Shown piece by piece: positions 9,013-18,662 of a DNA stretch of 27,500 bases (position 1 is the stretch's first letter; every line of letters begins with the position of its first letter). Both the position numbers and the translations under genes were made by a program. The notes under the pieces are model-generated. The model searched no databases and was not told the origin of the DNA. It saw nothing but the letters and a program-made list of their open reading frames with translations. Source of the stretch: Mesostigma viride (Eukaryota; Streptophyta; Mesostigmatophyceae; Mesostigmatales; Mesostigmataceae); the NCBI GenBank assembly GCA_009746045.1, contig RPFO01000542.1:689978-717477 (forward strand), read 5' to 3'.

Positions 9013-9131
9013 GGCGGCGCTCATAACTTTCACGTTTGAGCACCGAAATCGGCTGTGAATATCACAATCGCTTCGTCTTTCTAACACGCACATGCTGATA
9101 TAATTTTCCGAAGCTATTACGCAATATATAT
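9013..9131 (+). other. Possible 5' UTR of LINE-D
   Basis: AT-richer sequence between the TTAATCAATTAA junction and the first ATG of the ORF1 (9132). It has a TATATATAT run at 9124-9132 just before the ATG. No promoter element can be assigned with confidence. Confidence 0.35.
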
Positions 9132-11850
9132 ATGGCGAGCAAACGCTCCTCCGCGCAACGCAGCCTGGCGGCTGCGCTCGGCCATGAAAATACGTCTGCA
9201 GCTCCGGCTGCAGCTTCGCCCTCAGGTCCGGCAGGCAGCGGTGACACTCAGTCGCGCACTGGTGGTCGCCCCGAACCCTCCCGGGCTTAATAATGCCTCG
9301 CCATCGGCATCGCCTTACCCTAAACGCAGCCACCCAGCCGACAAAACAGGAGGGTTTTCACGCCCCACAGAACCCCGCTTTCGGCCCCAACCTTTCAAGG
9401 TCGACGATCACGACTGGACCAACATGTCCCCGGCAACTGCCCTGTGCACAAATTGCCTCTTCTTCGGGGACTACACCTCGCTTTACGACCTGTGCCTCCA
9501 TCTCCACGACATCAATCGCCTCATCACCCCGCACGGGAATTGGTTTAACCCCGACGCCCTGCTCGGGTGCGCCCGCCCCCAACTCCAGCACACCATTCTC
9601 AACTCCCTTCTCATGCCCTCTGACGGCGAGATCTGGGCTCCATCCATCTCCGCCCCCACACTCCGTTCCATCCTTACGGAAGCCTTCCAGCAGCACGTGA
9701 CCCCCCTTGCCGCCGATGTAGCAGCACTGGGTGGCACGCTGGCTGCTGAGCTTCCTCACCTTTCCACCACCGTCGCCTCAGTCCGGTGCCTCCACTGCCG
9801 TTTCCGCCTCCACTGCCGACATCACGACCCTGGCAGCTCCTCGACCTCTCGACCAGCGCCTCCAATTAAGCCAGTGACCGCCACCGCCCTTGCATGAGAG
9901 CTTGCATGACACCGCAGGCCTCACCGCCCAGGCCGGTGAAGGACATCGCTGCCCAGCCGGCATCGATCTGCTGGCCCGGCCAGCAATGCTCCCTCCACCT
10001 GGGCGGACACACATCATACCATGCACCTCCACCACCTCCACCATCGCGGCACAGCTCAAGCATTGAACAAGCACTCGACCTGCGCGCCGAGGAGGCCAAC
10101 ATCACCCAGCGCAGCCACAATGTCATCGTCAAGCACTTCGACCAGCCGGTTACTAGGTGAGACCTCGACGACTCTTCTCACGGCATTTAACCCATGGTCC
10201 GCCGATGCGGTCCATTTGGACCACAACTCACGTAACGTAAATGTAACGCGTAATTCCGTGACCTGCGACGTAAGTGACGTAACGTAAATATGTCCGGCCG
10301 GTCGGGGCAGACCCAACGTGAATGAAAATGCTTAGGTTGGGTAGGTAATTGCGCCATAGCCCAGTAAATACCACCACTTTCTTGCAGGCAGTCACGTGAC
10401 TTTTGCTAACATTTTTTACCGTTGCGCGCGCGCATAGCGAGATATGGCTGTCAGTGTGCCATTTTGTGGCAATTTAGGGTTCCGCGGCGTGAAATTGGTC
10501 AGATGATGACCCCTGAACGATTATGCATTATTTTGGTACGTCAAGAATGATCAGATTTATGCTGTTGAGGAAACACGCAGTGGCTATTACCTCTGTCTTG
10601 GTAGTCACTGTCAGACGAGACTTCCCGTTTGGTATCGCCGGTTTCCTTTGGTTCTTGGGAGTTTCCGTCTGCCTGGGCCTCCACGAAAGTCCGCTGCGCC
10701 ATTTGCTGGGAACGAGGAAGCGTTAGACGTCATCTTTGCACATATCTTCAACATGGTAATGATGACGGATGCATGGATAGAGCGGCTATGGCCGCCTCTC
10801 CCACTAGTAGCTGCATACGTGACGTATGAGCATGCCGGCCAGCGGAACTCGGCCAGGTCATGATCGAGGCAGGTACGGCAATGCGTTTGCACGTTGTTTG
10901 CAGGGAAACTCGTACGTTCTTACATGTCTTTTGATGAGTAGGATAGTGGTTATTGCAACAGCTTTCCATGCCTGCTCTAGGAGGGGTATTAGCCATTATG
11001 GTGCACAATTTGTGGCACTTCTTTGGGGGATATCGTTCAGTGATGGCAAGTTGGCGTCATGTTTGGATTCCAGCAGGTTTGGCACTCTATTGTGGTCATT
11101 TATATTGCATAATTGTATAGCATGGCATAGTTGGCTGTTTGCGCGCGCGTAAGCCACACATGTACACGCGTGCATTATACATGTCAATTGGGGTGTCCGG
11201 GTGGTTTGACCAAAGGAAAGCACCATTGGACTATCCAACTAAATTGTCCAATGTTGGTATTGAGGTTTCTAACCCCCCCCTGAGAAAAATGGGGGGGTGT
11301 ACTTTTTCTTGCAAGGAAACGATCGTTTTTTGGCCAACTTTGGTTGGAGCTATTATCCAAATGCCTTGATATACCAATGGTATTATTGCATATTCTAAAA
11401 GCCCTTGAAGTGTAGATATTCCTAGTACCGGGGTTGAGGGTATTTGGAGTTGTGGCCTAGGAGTTATGATTTTTTTCATTTTCAGGGGTCAAAAAACCAA
11501 AAAAAGTGCTGGCGGACCATTCTTGCCCCCATGCAACTCACTGGTGAGCTGCGGATGTCGGCTGTCCGCCTCCCCCGCGCGCGGGGTAAGGCTGGCCCGG
11601 CACCCGTGCCCCTCACCTTAAGTACATGGCGGACAAGCTGTCGTTCCTTAAAGGCCGCAAGAAGCTCTCGGGGACTCGCTTCACGCTGGACGGCGACTTG
11701 ACCCTGGCCCAGCAACAGCTGCGCCGTGAGCTATGGCCGACCTACCTTCAGCTCCGGCAGAGCGCAGGGGGAAAGCCGGTATACTGGAGGGGGGCGGTCA
11801 TCCACGTTGACCACAAGCCCTGGCAGGCACCTCCTGCCACCTCAGACTAG
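9132..11850 (+). pseudogene. LINE-D ORF1 (L1-like ORF1p), interrupted
   Basis: ORF1-type RNA-binding protein of a non-LTR retrotransposon, in pieces. The start reads MASKRSSAQRSLAAALG (9132). After a shift near 9290, frame 9184-9897 continues with KVDDHDWTNMSP, then LFFGDYTSLYDLCLHLHDIN. A further shift leads to LDLRAEEANITQRSHNVIVK and HFDQPVT near 10150. The C-terminus resumes at about 11540 (ELRMSAVRLPRARGKAGPAP) and, after one more shift, ends with MADKLSFLKGRKKLSGTRFT, DLTLAQQQLRRELWPTYLQL and stop TAG at 11848-11850. The terminal domain resembles the C-terminal domain of algal/plant L1-like ORF1 proteins (inference by eye). No ORF2 follows. The gap 10162-11539 is a separate insertion. 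Confidence 0.7.
10162..11539. mobile_element. 1.38-kb non-coding insertion in LINE-D ORF1
   Basis: Flanked by near-identical ACTAGGTGAG (10152-10161) and ACTGGTGAG (11540-11548). Reading across one flank copy joins HFDQPVT to GELRMSAVRL in frame, as expected for an insertion with a target duplication of about 9 bp. The insert has no recognisable protein. It contains repeated ACGTAACGTAAAT words (10230-10290), a C8/G7 hairpin (about 11272-11297) and a 10-bp inverted pair ATGGTCCGCC/GGCGGACCAT (10194-10203, 11511-11520) close to both ends. A non-autonomous DNA transposon is one possibility; no clear terminal inverted repeats were seen. Confidence 0.55.
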
Positions 11851-12110
11851 GGAATATATACCAGTAGTGTAGATTAGTTAGGCTTAGCCTTGCATGTGGC
11901 CCACGCGCATGTGCGCCCATAATGGCCCCCCATGGATGATGCCTTCAGAATTTAGCCAAGCCATGCCTATAATGGGACCTGCCATGGATGTTGATTGTTG
12001 CATTGAGAATTTAGCCAATGATGCCATGCATGCCTATGCAGAGAGTCGCTCTCTGTTGAGAAGCCATGCCCTAGCTCTTGTATAGCCATGATGATCTTCC
12101 CCCCCATGAC
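11851..12110 (+). repeat. LINE-D 3' UTR-like repeat
   Basis: Follows the ORF1 stop and is related to 8836-9005 (see that entry). It contains an internal duplication of the phrase around GAATTTAGCCAA (about 11948 and 12005). Confidence 0.65.
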
Positions 12111-12149
12111 AGGCTCCCCCTCAGCTGGGCATAGCTTGATAGATCATGG

Positions 12150-12468
12150 GGATGCATGTGCCCTGGTGCACCCCGAGCAAGTGTCGTTTACATTCCCATC
12201 CTTGCAGGAAGTAGCTTAGAATATGCCCCTTCTCTGGGATATGTGCTACATATACTCCCCACGGAGTTATGTTCCTAATTAATCAATTAATTAATTTATG
12301 GTGGTGCAGGTGCACATTGTTCACCCAGAGTAGGTGGCAGTTTACATCCTCAACCTGCAGGTTGTACAGCCCAGACGGTAATCACGGTATTAAAAGCCCA
12401 TATCAGCCCCTTCTCAGGGATATGTGTTACATATGCTGACCCCACGGAGCTTTTTAATTAATTAATAG
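12150..12468 (+). repeat. Tandem pair of ~145-170-bp repeat ends, each closing with TTAA tract
   Basis: 12150-12296 and 12300-12468 share GTTTACATyC, a TGCAGG word, CCCCTTCTC-GGGATATGTG, TACATATRCT, CCCCACGGAG and a terminal TTAATTAATTAA. They look like two 3' ends of the same family inserted into or generating TTAA microsatellites. An inverted fragment lies at 3010-3055. Confidence 0.75.
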
Positions 12469-12968
12469 ACACGTGACTGCGTCACGTGAGCATAAGTCCA
12501 TAGTACTATTACGTGGGAGGGGAACATGGGATGGAATGGATGGTATAAGCTATCTAGGTCCTAGTTACAGGGGTGTGGGCACCGCGGCCCGAATCGCTAT
12601 GAATGCCATACACGGTCACACGCGGAGGAGCCTCCACAGACTTGGGGGTGGTCTCCTTCATCACTACTTGCCATCTATCCTTGCGCACCATCTGCCTCCA
12701 TATTACAGACAAACCAGGAGGCTGCCCGGGGGTGAGCCCGTCACGTCAAGTGTAGCACATGTCCATGCCGAGTCTATCACGAAAAGTCCACGGGTGGCGG
12801 CCCTGCCGCGCGCGGCCTCAGGGGGCACGCCAGGTGAGGACATATCGCCCAGGCTGGGCGGGCTTGGTGCCAGCTAGTCTATCTGATGTATCTACCTGAT
12901 CTGTGCGAGCCAGGTGCCCGCGGCTAGGCCCAGGCGCCTGTGCCTATAATGTGGGAAACATAGGTTGT
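12450..12968 (-). mobile_element. LINE-A copy, 5'-truncated
   Basis: Reverse complement of LINE-A from about 8175 to 8680. It starts with TTAATTAATTAAT, the palindrome CACGTGACTGCGTCACGTG (12470-12488) and GGAACATGGGATGGAATGGA, then the coding end. Homology stops near 12965 after the SHIIRHRR-coding part. A small insertion (TAGTACTATTACG) lies near 12500. Confidence 0.88.
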
Positions 12969-12974
12969 ATTAAT

Positions 12975-13535
12975 TAATGAATAAATACAAAATAACTACA
13001 AGCCGGCATGGGACACTCCGCACTGTGGAACGAAGTAAAACAACCTAAGTCAGCCCGCGTGCAGCGGAGCAATTGATGTCATCCATATAGCCCGGGTAAG
13101 CGCTACCGACTATATGTAAAGGCGACAGGCGTTGGCGCCAGTACGACGTCCAGACCAGGTCCGCACCGACCAAGGGGCACGCTGGCCCTCAAAGTCCAGG
13201 CGGTCCTTCCGGAGCCGGCAACGCTCCTTTTAAAGAAGCCGGCGGTCAGGGTCCCCAATTCCCCATGGACCCGAACTCCTCCAAGATAAAGGGCACCACA
13301 CGAGGGTGCCCGACGTCGCCATACTGTAGGCTGTGAGCTTGGCCCGCTCAGCCCGATCCGCCGCGTGTAGTAGCCCGCCGCCTGATGCACCAACGAACCA
13401 CATGCATGGCTAAGAGCCAAGGGGCGCAAGCCACAGAAAGTCAATAAGCAAGTGCCCGGCCGCCGCCTCCCTCAAAGTCCAGAACCACGATGTCAGGTCG
13501 GTGGTTGGGGGAGTAGAAAGCCGCGCCGTCCGGCA
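12975..13535 (-). pseudogene. RLE-C fragment, C-terminal endonuclease part
   Basis: On the minus strand it matches the RLE-C copy at 17500-18045. It carries the YSPNHRPD-coding region around 13480-13530, the FVLEEFG-like region near 13275, and the end of the protein near 13085-13130. Multiple small insertions (TATATGTAAAGG, TTAATTG) break the frame. Homology ends at CCGCGCCGTCCG (about 13532), where RLE-B copy 2 begins. Confidence 0.75.
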
Positions 13536-13540
13536 TTCAC

Positions 13541-14268
13541 CAATATATATTCATTGAGAATGATAGATTACGGAGGTGAGATAGGCATGCAACATAAGGA
13601 AAAACCCGATAACTGGGAGAATAACCCTGAAGAAATTAATAGCAATCTGACACAGACATCCAAGGATCACGCCAGCGGCACAAGGTACAACTAACTATAC
13701 ATCACAAAACTACACGCAGCAACAGCGCTGCCGGCCCACCATGCAGGCCTGGAAGGGATCTAGACCGCATGGGTCGCGACAAAGTCGGCCCGGGTGCGGC
13801 GGAATAACACATCAGCCACGGTGCGAGTGAGGGCGAGTGACAGACGCTGCCGCCAATACGAGGACCACGTGCGGGCAGACCACGGGGCGGTCTGACCCTC
13901 GAGGTCGAGGCGGTCTTCACGGCGCTGGCAGCACTCGTGGAAAAACTCCGCTGTCTTGGGGCCCATGGCCCCGAACTCCTCAAGGACAAAGGGGATGACC
14001 CGGTGGGGCCCCACATTGCCGTAGGAGGCAAACTTGTCGCGCTCAGCCACAGCGGCAGCAGCGCCGGCATCCACAGCCGCCCGGAGGATGTGGCGACCGG
14101 AAAGCGGCCGAGCCACGGAGACATCGATGAGCAGGTGGCAACCCTGCCCGTCGTAGTCAAGCACGGTAATGTCGGGGCGGTGGTTGGGTGAGTAGAGGGT
14201 GGCCCCATCCGCGTCCTCGCACTTGATGGTGGAGTGGGGAAAGACCGACCGAACCATGGCACACACCA
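13541..14268 (-). pseudogene. RLE-B copy 2, 5'-truncated
   Basis: Nearly identical to RLE-B copy 1 over the 3' UTR (about 13541-13759) and the last 169 codons (13760-14269, minus). Here NHRPDITVLDYDG, HLLIDVSVARP, GAMGPKTAEFFHECC and YWRQRLSLALTRTVADVL are in one open frame, so the frameshift of copy 1 is absent. It is truncated before the CCHC zinc knuckle. Both edges abut CCAATATATA (13540-13549 and 14266-14275), consistent with insertion into an AT repeat. Confidence 0.85.
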
Positions 14269-14269
14269 A

Positions 14270-14455
14270 TATATATATTAACCCTAAAAATATAATTACT
14301 TACAGTAGAGTGAAATCACTCAAACCAAAGCAAACGCCCAGCTATAAACCTATATACAGAGACATGCATGTCAAAGCTCTATACTACGATAAGACCAATG
14401 GAAACTCCTAACGGGAGGATCAACCTACTAATAGCCCTGCTGCACCGCAAAATCC
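14270..14455 (-). mobile_element. RLE-C 3'-UTR fragment, diverged
   Basis: AAATATAATTACTTACAGTA (14288) and CTAATAGCCCTGCTGCACCG then CAAA (about 14430-14452) match 17432-17600 of the RLE-C copy in order and spacing, with many differences. Confidence 0.65.
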
Positions 14456-14535
14456 AATCTATATATAATAAATGGAGTTATTTGATAAAAGGGGTTATTT
14501 GAATAAAAGGAGTTGTCCGACGTGGTATCTGGTGT

Positions 14536-14600
14536 TATTAATTAATTAATTAATTAAACTCGTGCTCCCGTTGGGGAGTCACGGAGCACCGAAGTGCTTT
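14536..14600. repeat. TTAA microsatellite beside GTGCTCCCGTTGGGGAGTCA repeat end
   Basis: Five TTAA-type units (14536-14557), then CTCGTGCTCCCGTTGGGGAG. The same pair (TTAATTAA next to this motif) occurs at 5562-5595, so it is the end of an unidentified repeat that also joins TTAA tracts. 14456-14535 and 14600-14700 hold no recognised feature. Confidence 0.7.
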
Positions 14601-14699
14601 TAATCCCTGTGTGTGCACTACAGGAGAAAGGGCAGAGACCCCCAGTCTCCTTCATGCCAAAGGCATGCCACAGCTGCAATCGGGCGCGGCTAGCTATAT

Positions 14700-14782
14700 A
14701 TTAATCTCGTGTTATAGCGCTGGCTTTGTTCATGTTTGATTCCAGGTGCTTTCTCTCTGCATGATGTAAGTTATTATATTAA
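14700..14782 (+). mobile_element. RLE-C-like 3' end, plus orientation
   Basis: GCGCTGGCTTTGTTCATGTT and, further on, GATGTAAGTTATTATATT parallel the reverse complement of RLE-C 17430-17500 (TTGGCTTTGTTTATTTTTAC, GATGTAAGTAATTATATTTT). A 3' UTR remnant only. Confidence 0.55.
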
Positions 14783-14784
14783 CT

Positions 14785-15053
14785 ACTAATTAATTAAAAT
14801 AGACGCGTGACTGCGTCACGTGAGCATAAGTCCTCAGTGGGAGGGGAACATGGGATGGAATGGACGGTGTAAGCTATATCTAGGTCCTAGTAGTTACAGG
14901 GTAATTGTGGGCACCGCGACCCGAATCGCTATGAATGCCATACGCGGTCACACGCGGAGCCCCGGCCCACAGACGTGGGGGTGGTCTCCTTGATTGCTAC
15001 TTGCCATCTATCCTTGCGTACCATCTGCCTCCATATTACAGACAAACCAGGAG
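14785..15053 (-). mobile_element. LINE-A copy, left part, split by LINE-E
   Basis: Reverse-oriented LINE-A from the TTAATTAA junction and terminal palindrome (about 14804-14822) up to AGACAAACCAGGAG (15040-15053), equal to LINE-A 8418-8680. The copy resumes at 17204, so this and 17204-17395 were one insertion before LINE-E entered. Confidence 0.9.
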
Positions 15054-17203
15054 TGAACCCTTGAGATTTGGTTCAGCTCCCAGGCCAAACTATCGGGGGC
15101 CCCTGGCCCGCCCCCCCCGCTTGACCCGGCCGCTGCAGCTGCACGCCCTGCGGCCAGCCGAGGCGGCCCCATTGAGCCCCCGCAGGCGCCCACCAGTGAG
15201 ACGGACTACATACCTGGTCCCACCGCTCTCCGCCCCCCTGGTGGACGGCCCCCACGACGAGTGGACTCCCCAGGAATGGGCTGCTGCCATCTCCACCCTC
15301 CGCAATGATGCTGCCATGGGAGTGCATGGACAATATTTCACCGGAGGTGGTTAAGATGCCTGAGCTTGAGCCTTTCCTCCGAGGTGTTTGGAACCGGATT
15401 CTACGAGATGGCCTCCCCCCGCCGACGTATTGGAAGACCGCTGTCCGGGTCATGCTCTACAAGGGCAAGGGGTCCGCCGCGGATACCGGCAACTACCGCG
15501 GCGTATGCTAAAAGTCTTCATGCGTCTCCTGCTGAACCGCATGCGCGCCAGCCTCGCGATCCGGCCCACCTAGGTGAGTCCCAGATGGGCTTCCGTGTTG
15601 GTCGCAATTGTGTTATGGTCACCATTACCGCGCGCCGCCTGATCGAGGAAGTGGGCCGCCTGGCCCCCGGCCTCTTGCCATTGCATGCTGATTGATCTTC
15701 GTGGATTACACCAAGGCATTCGATACGGTTATATGGGACGCCCTGTGGGTGGTCCTTCACCTGTTCCGTGTCCCATCGTACATCGTTGAGATCATCGATC
15801 CGCCAGTTCTATGAAGGGTCCCAAGCCCAGGTCCGTACCGCCGACGGCGTCACTCCGGCGTTCCCCCTGCACACCGGGGTGTGGCAGGGCTGTGTGCTCG
15901 ATCTCCCCATATCTATTCATCATTATGGTGGACTATATTATGCGGCGTGCACAAGCCCGCTTCGCCCGGGTGGAGGGGCGCCCGCCGGGGATTGAGGTAA
16001 CGGAGTACGCCAGCTACGGCAGGGCTGACCCTCCCTACCGCCTGAGCGATCTGATCTACGCTGATGACACCGGCGACACTCGTGGAAACCCCGGAGTCAG
16101 CCCAACTCTGGCTAGACAGCTTATCACTGGAAGCGCGGGCGGTGGGGCTCAGTATGATCAGCAAGAAAACGGAGGTCATCGGCCATCGGCTTCCCTGCAT
16201 GCTGGGATAGCCCCACCCACCCTCCTCTTGCTGGACGGCAGCCCCGTCCCCCCGGAGACTCGCTTCAAGCTCCTTGGCAGCTGGCTTCCCTCCACGGCCG
16301 ACGACATCAATCAACACCCGCATTGGCCACTGGCCTGGGCGGCCCTCCGCCGCCTCGACAGGTTCTGGACCTGCCGCTACCTGAGTGAGCGACGCAAGCG
16401 CATTCTGTTCAAGGCCCTTGTCCTCAGCATCCTCCTTTATGGCTGCGAGGCGTGGACCCTGGACCAGGCGCTGAGCCAGCAGCTTGACGGCACCGTCACT
16501 AGTAGAATGCTCCGTCATATCCTCGGCGTCCGCTACCAAGAACGCCGCACCCGGGCCGAGCTCTACTGCGAGCTCCCTCTTGTCACCCATACCATCCGAC
16601 ACCGCCGCCTCCTCTTTGCCGGCCATCTTGCCCGCACAGACCAGGTGAATACCGCGATCGATGTGGGCCCTGCCGGGGGGCCAACCAGGTAGACACCTCC
16701 TCCTATGGCAGGGTCCCCTTGTCCCATCGCAACCCATGCACTGGCAAACTTGCGCGCGCCGGGCACCGGCGCGGCGCGACCCGGACCTATGTGACACAAC
16801 TGCTTGAAGATGCAGGGCTTCTGGGACTATCCGTACTCCGCGCCCGCATGATTGACAAGGAGAAATGGGCTGCCATCTGCGATAAGCACCTTCCTGAGGG
16901 GTATGCTCCTGTTTTCTCCCCACGGGCCCCGCGGCCCGTTGCTAGCCAGGGTAGAAGTCCGCAGGTGGAGGTTTGGTCCTGAGGATAGCCGCTACACTAC
17001 CGCCTCGTCTACCATTAGCCCATTACAGTAGAGGACAGCTCGGATGCATGAGGATTACATCCCCATGCATCTAGTGCATGCTTAACGGTTGGGGGATGAT
17101 GCAGCTAGACGATATTTTTGTGTAATTATTTTTCTAATGATCGAGATTAGCATAGTACTCCGTGGCATGCCTTTGCGCATGACACGCAAGTACTTACTCA
17201 CTT
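15054..17203 (+). pseudogene. LINE-E: non-LTR retrotransposon RT and 3' UTR, 5'-truncated, frameshifted
   Basis: RT motifs in order: DEWTPQEWAAAISTLRNDAA (15258-15317), LRDGLPPPTYWKTAVRVMLY (15403 on), SAADTGNYRGV, SQMGFRVGRN (15580), IFVDYTKAFDTVIWDALW (FVDY 15698-15709), GVWQGCVL and SPYLFIIMVDYIM (15870-15942), then LIYADDT (YADD 16057-16068), KLLGSWLP, LLYGCEAWTL and THTIRHRRLLFAGHLARTDQ. The protein end is at TGA 16980-16982, followed by a 3' UTR of about 220 bases ending TACTTACTCACTT. Frame breaks include a small insertion near 15330, shifts near 15508, 15690, 15890 and 16070, and an in-frame TAG at 15571. Flanked by a 14-bp target duplication (15040-15053, 17204-17217). Related to LINE-A by RT sequence. 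Confidence 0.9.
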
Positions 17204-17395
17204 AGACAAACCAGGAGGCTGCCTGGGGGTGAGCCCGTCACGTCGAGTGTAGCACATGTCCATGCCGAGTCTATCACGAAAAGTCCACGGGTGGCGGCCC
17301 TGCCGCGCGCGGCCTCAGGGGGCACGCCAGGTGAGGACATATCGCCCAGGCTGGGCGGGCTTGGTGCCAGCTAGTCTATCTGATGTGTCTACCTG
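17204..17395 (-). mobile_element. LINE-A copy, right part, split by LINE-E
   Basis: Begins with the second copy of AGACAAACCAGGAG (17204-17217) and continues the LINE-A reverse complement (LINE-A 8240-8430) to GATGTGTCTACCTGA near 17395. Continuous with 14785-15053. Confidence 0.9.
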
Positions 17396-18495
17396 AGAGT
17401 TATATTATACCTGAGAGTTATATTATATTATAAAAAATATAATTACTTACATCAGAGTAAAGGCACCCACGTAAAAATAAACAAAGCCAACGCTAGCAAG
17501 AGATACCACGACAAAACAACTATACAGCCGGCACTCGATCCACACCGCGGAATGACGTAAAACAGCCTAATAACCGTGCTGCGCCGCAAAGTCAGCTCGT
17601 GTGCGGCGGAGCAAGATGTCAGCCATAGCCCGGGTAAGCGCTACCGAAAGGCGTTGGCGCCAATACGATGTCTCACTCCAGGTCCGCGCTGACGAATGGG
17701 CCCGCTGCATGGCCCTCCAGGTCCAGGTAGTCCTCCCGGAGCCGGCAGTACTCCTCAAAGAAGCCGGCGGTCAGGGTCCCCATGGCCCCGAACTCCTCCA
17801 AGACAAAGGGCACCTCATGGTGGTGCCCGACGTCCCCATAGGCCGTGAGCTTGGCCTGTTCAGGCTGCCTGATCCGCCGTGTAGTAGTCCGCCGCCTGGG
17901 ATGCACCAACCACATGGCTCAAGAGCCAAGCTAGGGGCGAGCCACAGAAACGTCAATGAGCAAGCATGCAGGCCGCCTCCCTCAAAGTCCAGAACCACGA
18001 TGTCAGGTCGGTGGTTGGGGGAGTAGAAAGCCGCGCCGTCCGCATCCTCAGACCGGATGTTCGTGTGGGGGAAAAGGAGAACAGTGTGCAAGTACAAGTA
18101 CCAATTCTGATTCTGCTGGCCACCCATGCATGACAGGTAGTGGGTCCCAGTGGGGTCCAAGGCCTGCCCGCAGCTACCACAGGGCCGCCCTGCGGGAACA
18201 AGAGGTTGCGGGGCAAACAGTTGGTGTCGCAGTGCCACCGGATAGTGACTGGGCGCCAGGACGAAAGAGGGGCCCATGGGGAGAGCTCGGAGGTAAGCCG
18301 AGCCCACACTCCGCAATGAGAGTGAGATGAGAACAGCCACGCGCGACCTGGGCGTTGAGGTCATCAAAAAGAGCCATCCAATCCGCCGTGTGCAGAATCC
18401 CCGCGCAGGTTTTCTGGTGTTTACCGACGACGCGGGCAGGGAATGCTGCGGGGGAGATCGGGACGGTGGCGACTGACTCACTCAGGGAGTGCCCC
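17396..18495 (-). pseudogene. RLE-C: LINE C-terminal zinc-finger and restriction-like endonuclease, frameshifted
   Basis: Minus-strand relative of RLE-B with clearly different sequence. It reads GSAYLRALPMGPSFVLAPSH, a CCHC knuckle CGSCG..GTHYLSCMGG (about 18115-18180), NHRPDIVVLDFEGGG, PFVLEEFGAMG, and the end YWRQRLSVALTRAMADILLR with stop near 17567. Frameshifts lie around 17960-17990, 17900 and 17680-17760. The 3' UTR reaches about 17400, with tandem GAGAGTTATATTATA and an AT-rich end. 5' of the knuckle only about 300 bases of linker remain (to about 18480), so no RT is attached. RPD followed about 15 residues later by an acidic residue suits an R2-like endonuclease. Confidence 0.78.
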
Positions 18496-18503
18496 GGATA
18501 TAT

Positions 18504-18660
18504 ATATTCATTGAGAATGATAGATTACGGAGGTGAGATGGGCATGCAACATAAGGAAAAGCCCGATAACTGGGAGAATAACCCTGAAGAAATTAATTGT
18601 AATCTGACACGGACATCCAAGGATCACGCCAGCTGCACAAGGTACAACTAACTATACATC
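18504..18660 (-). mobile_element. RLE-B copy 3, 3' UTR only
   Basis: Matches RLE-B 3' UTR from ATATATATTCATTGAGAATG to GGTACAACTAACTATACATC, then stops. Left junction is a GATATATATA tract in the RLE-C copy; right junction is the Penelope-like RT. Confidence 0.88.
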
Positions 18661-18662
18661 TT

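Noticed and set aside
10152-11548. Treating 10157-11539 as a spliceosomal intron of ORF1
   Set aside because: A GTGAG donor is present, but no AG acceptor fits the frame at the right edge. A target-duplication insertion explains the in-frame join better.
15913-16923. 336-codon minus-strand open frame
   Set aside because: Antisense shadow of the LINE-E RT, whose motifs are on the plus strand.
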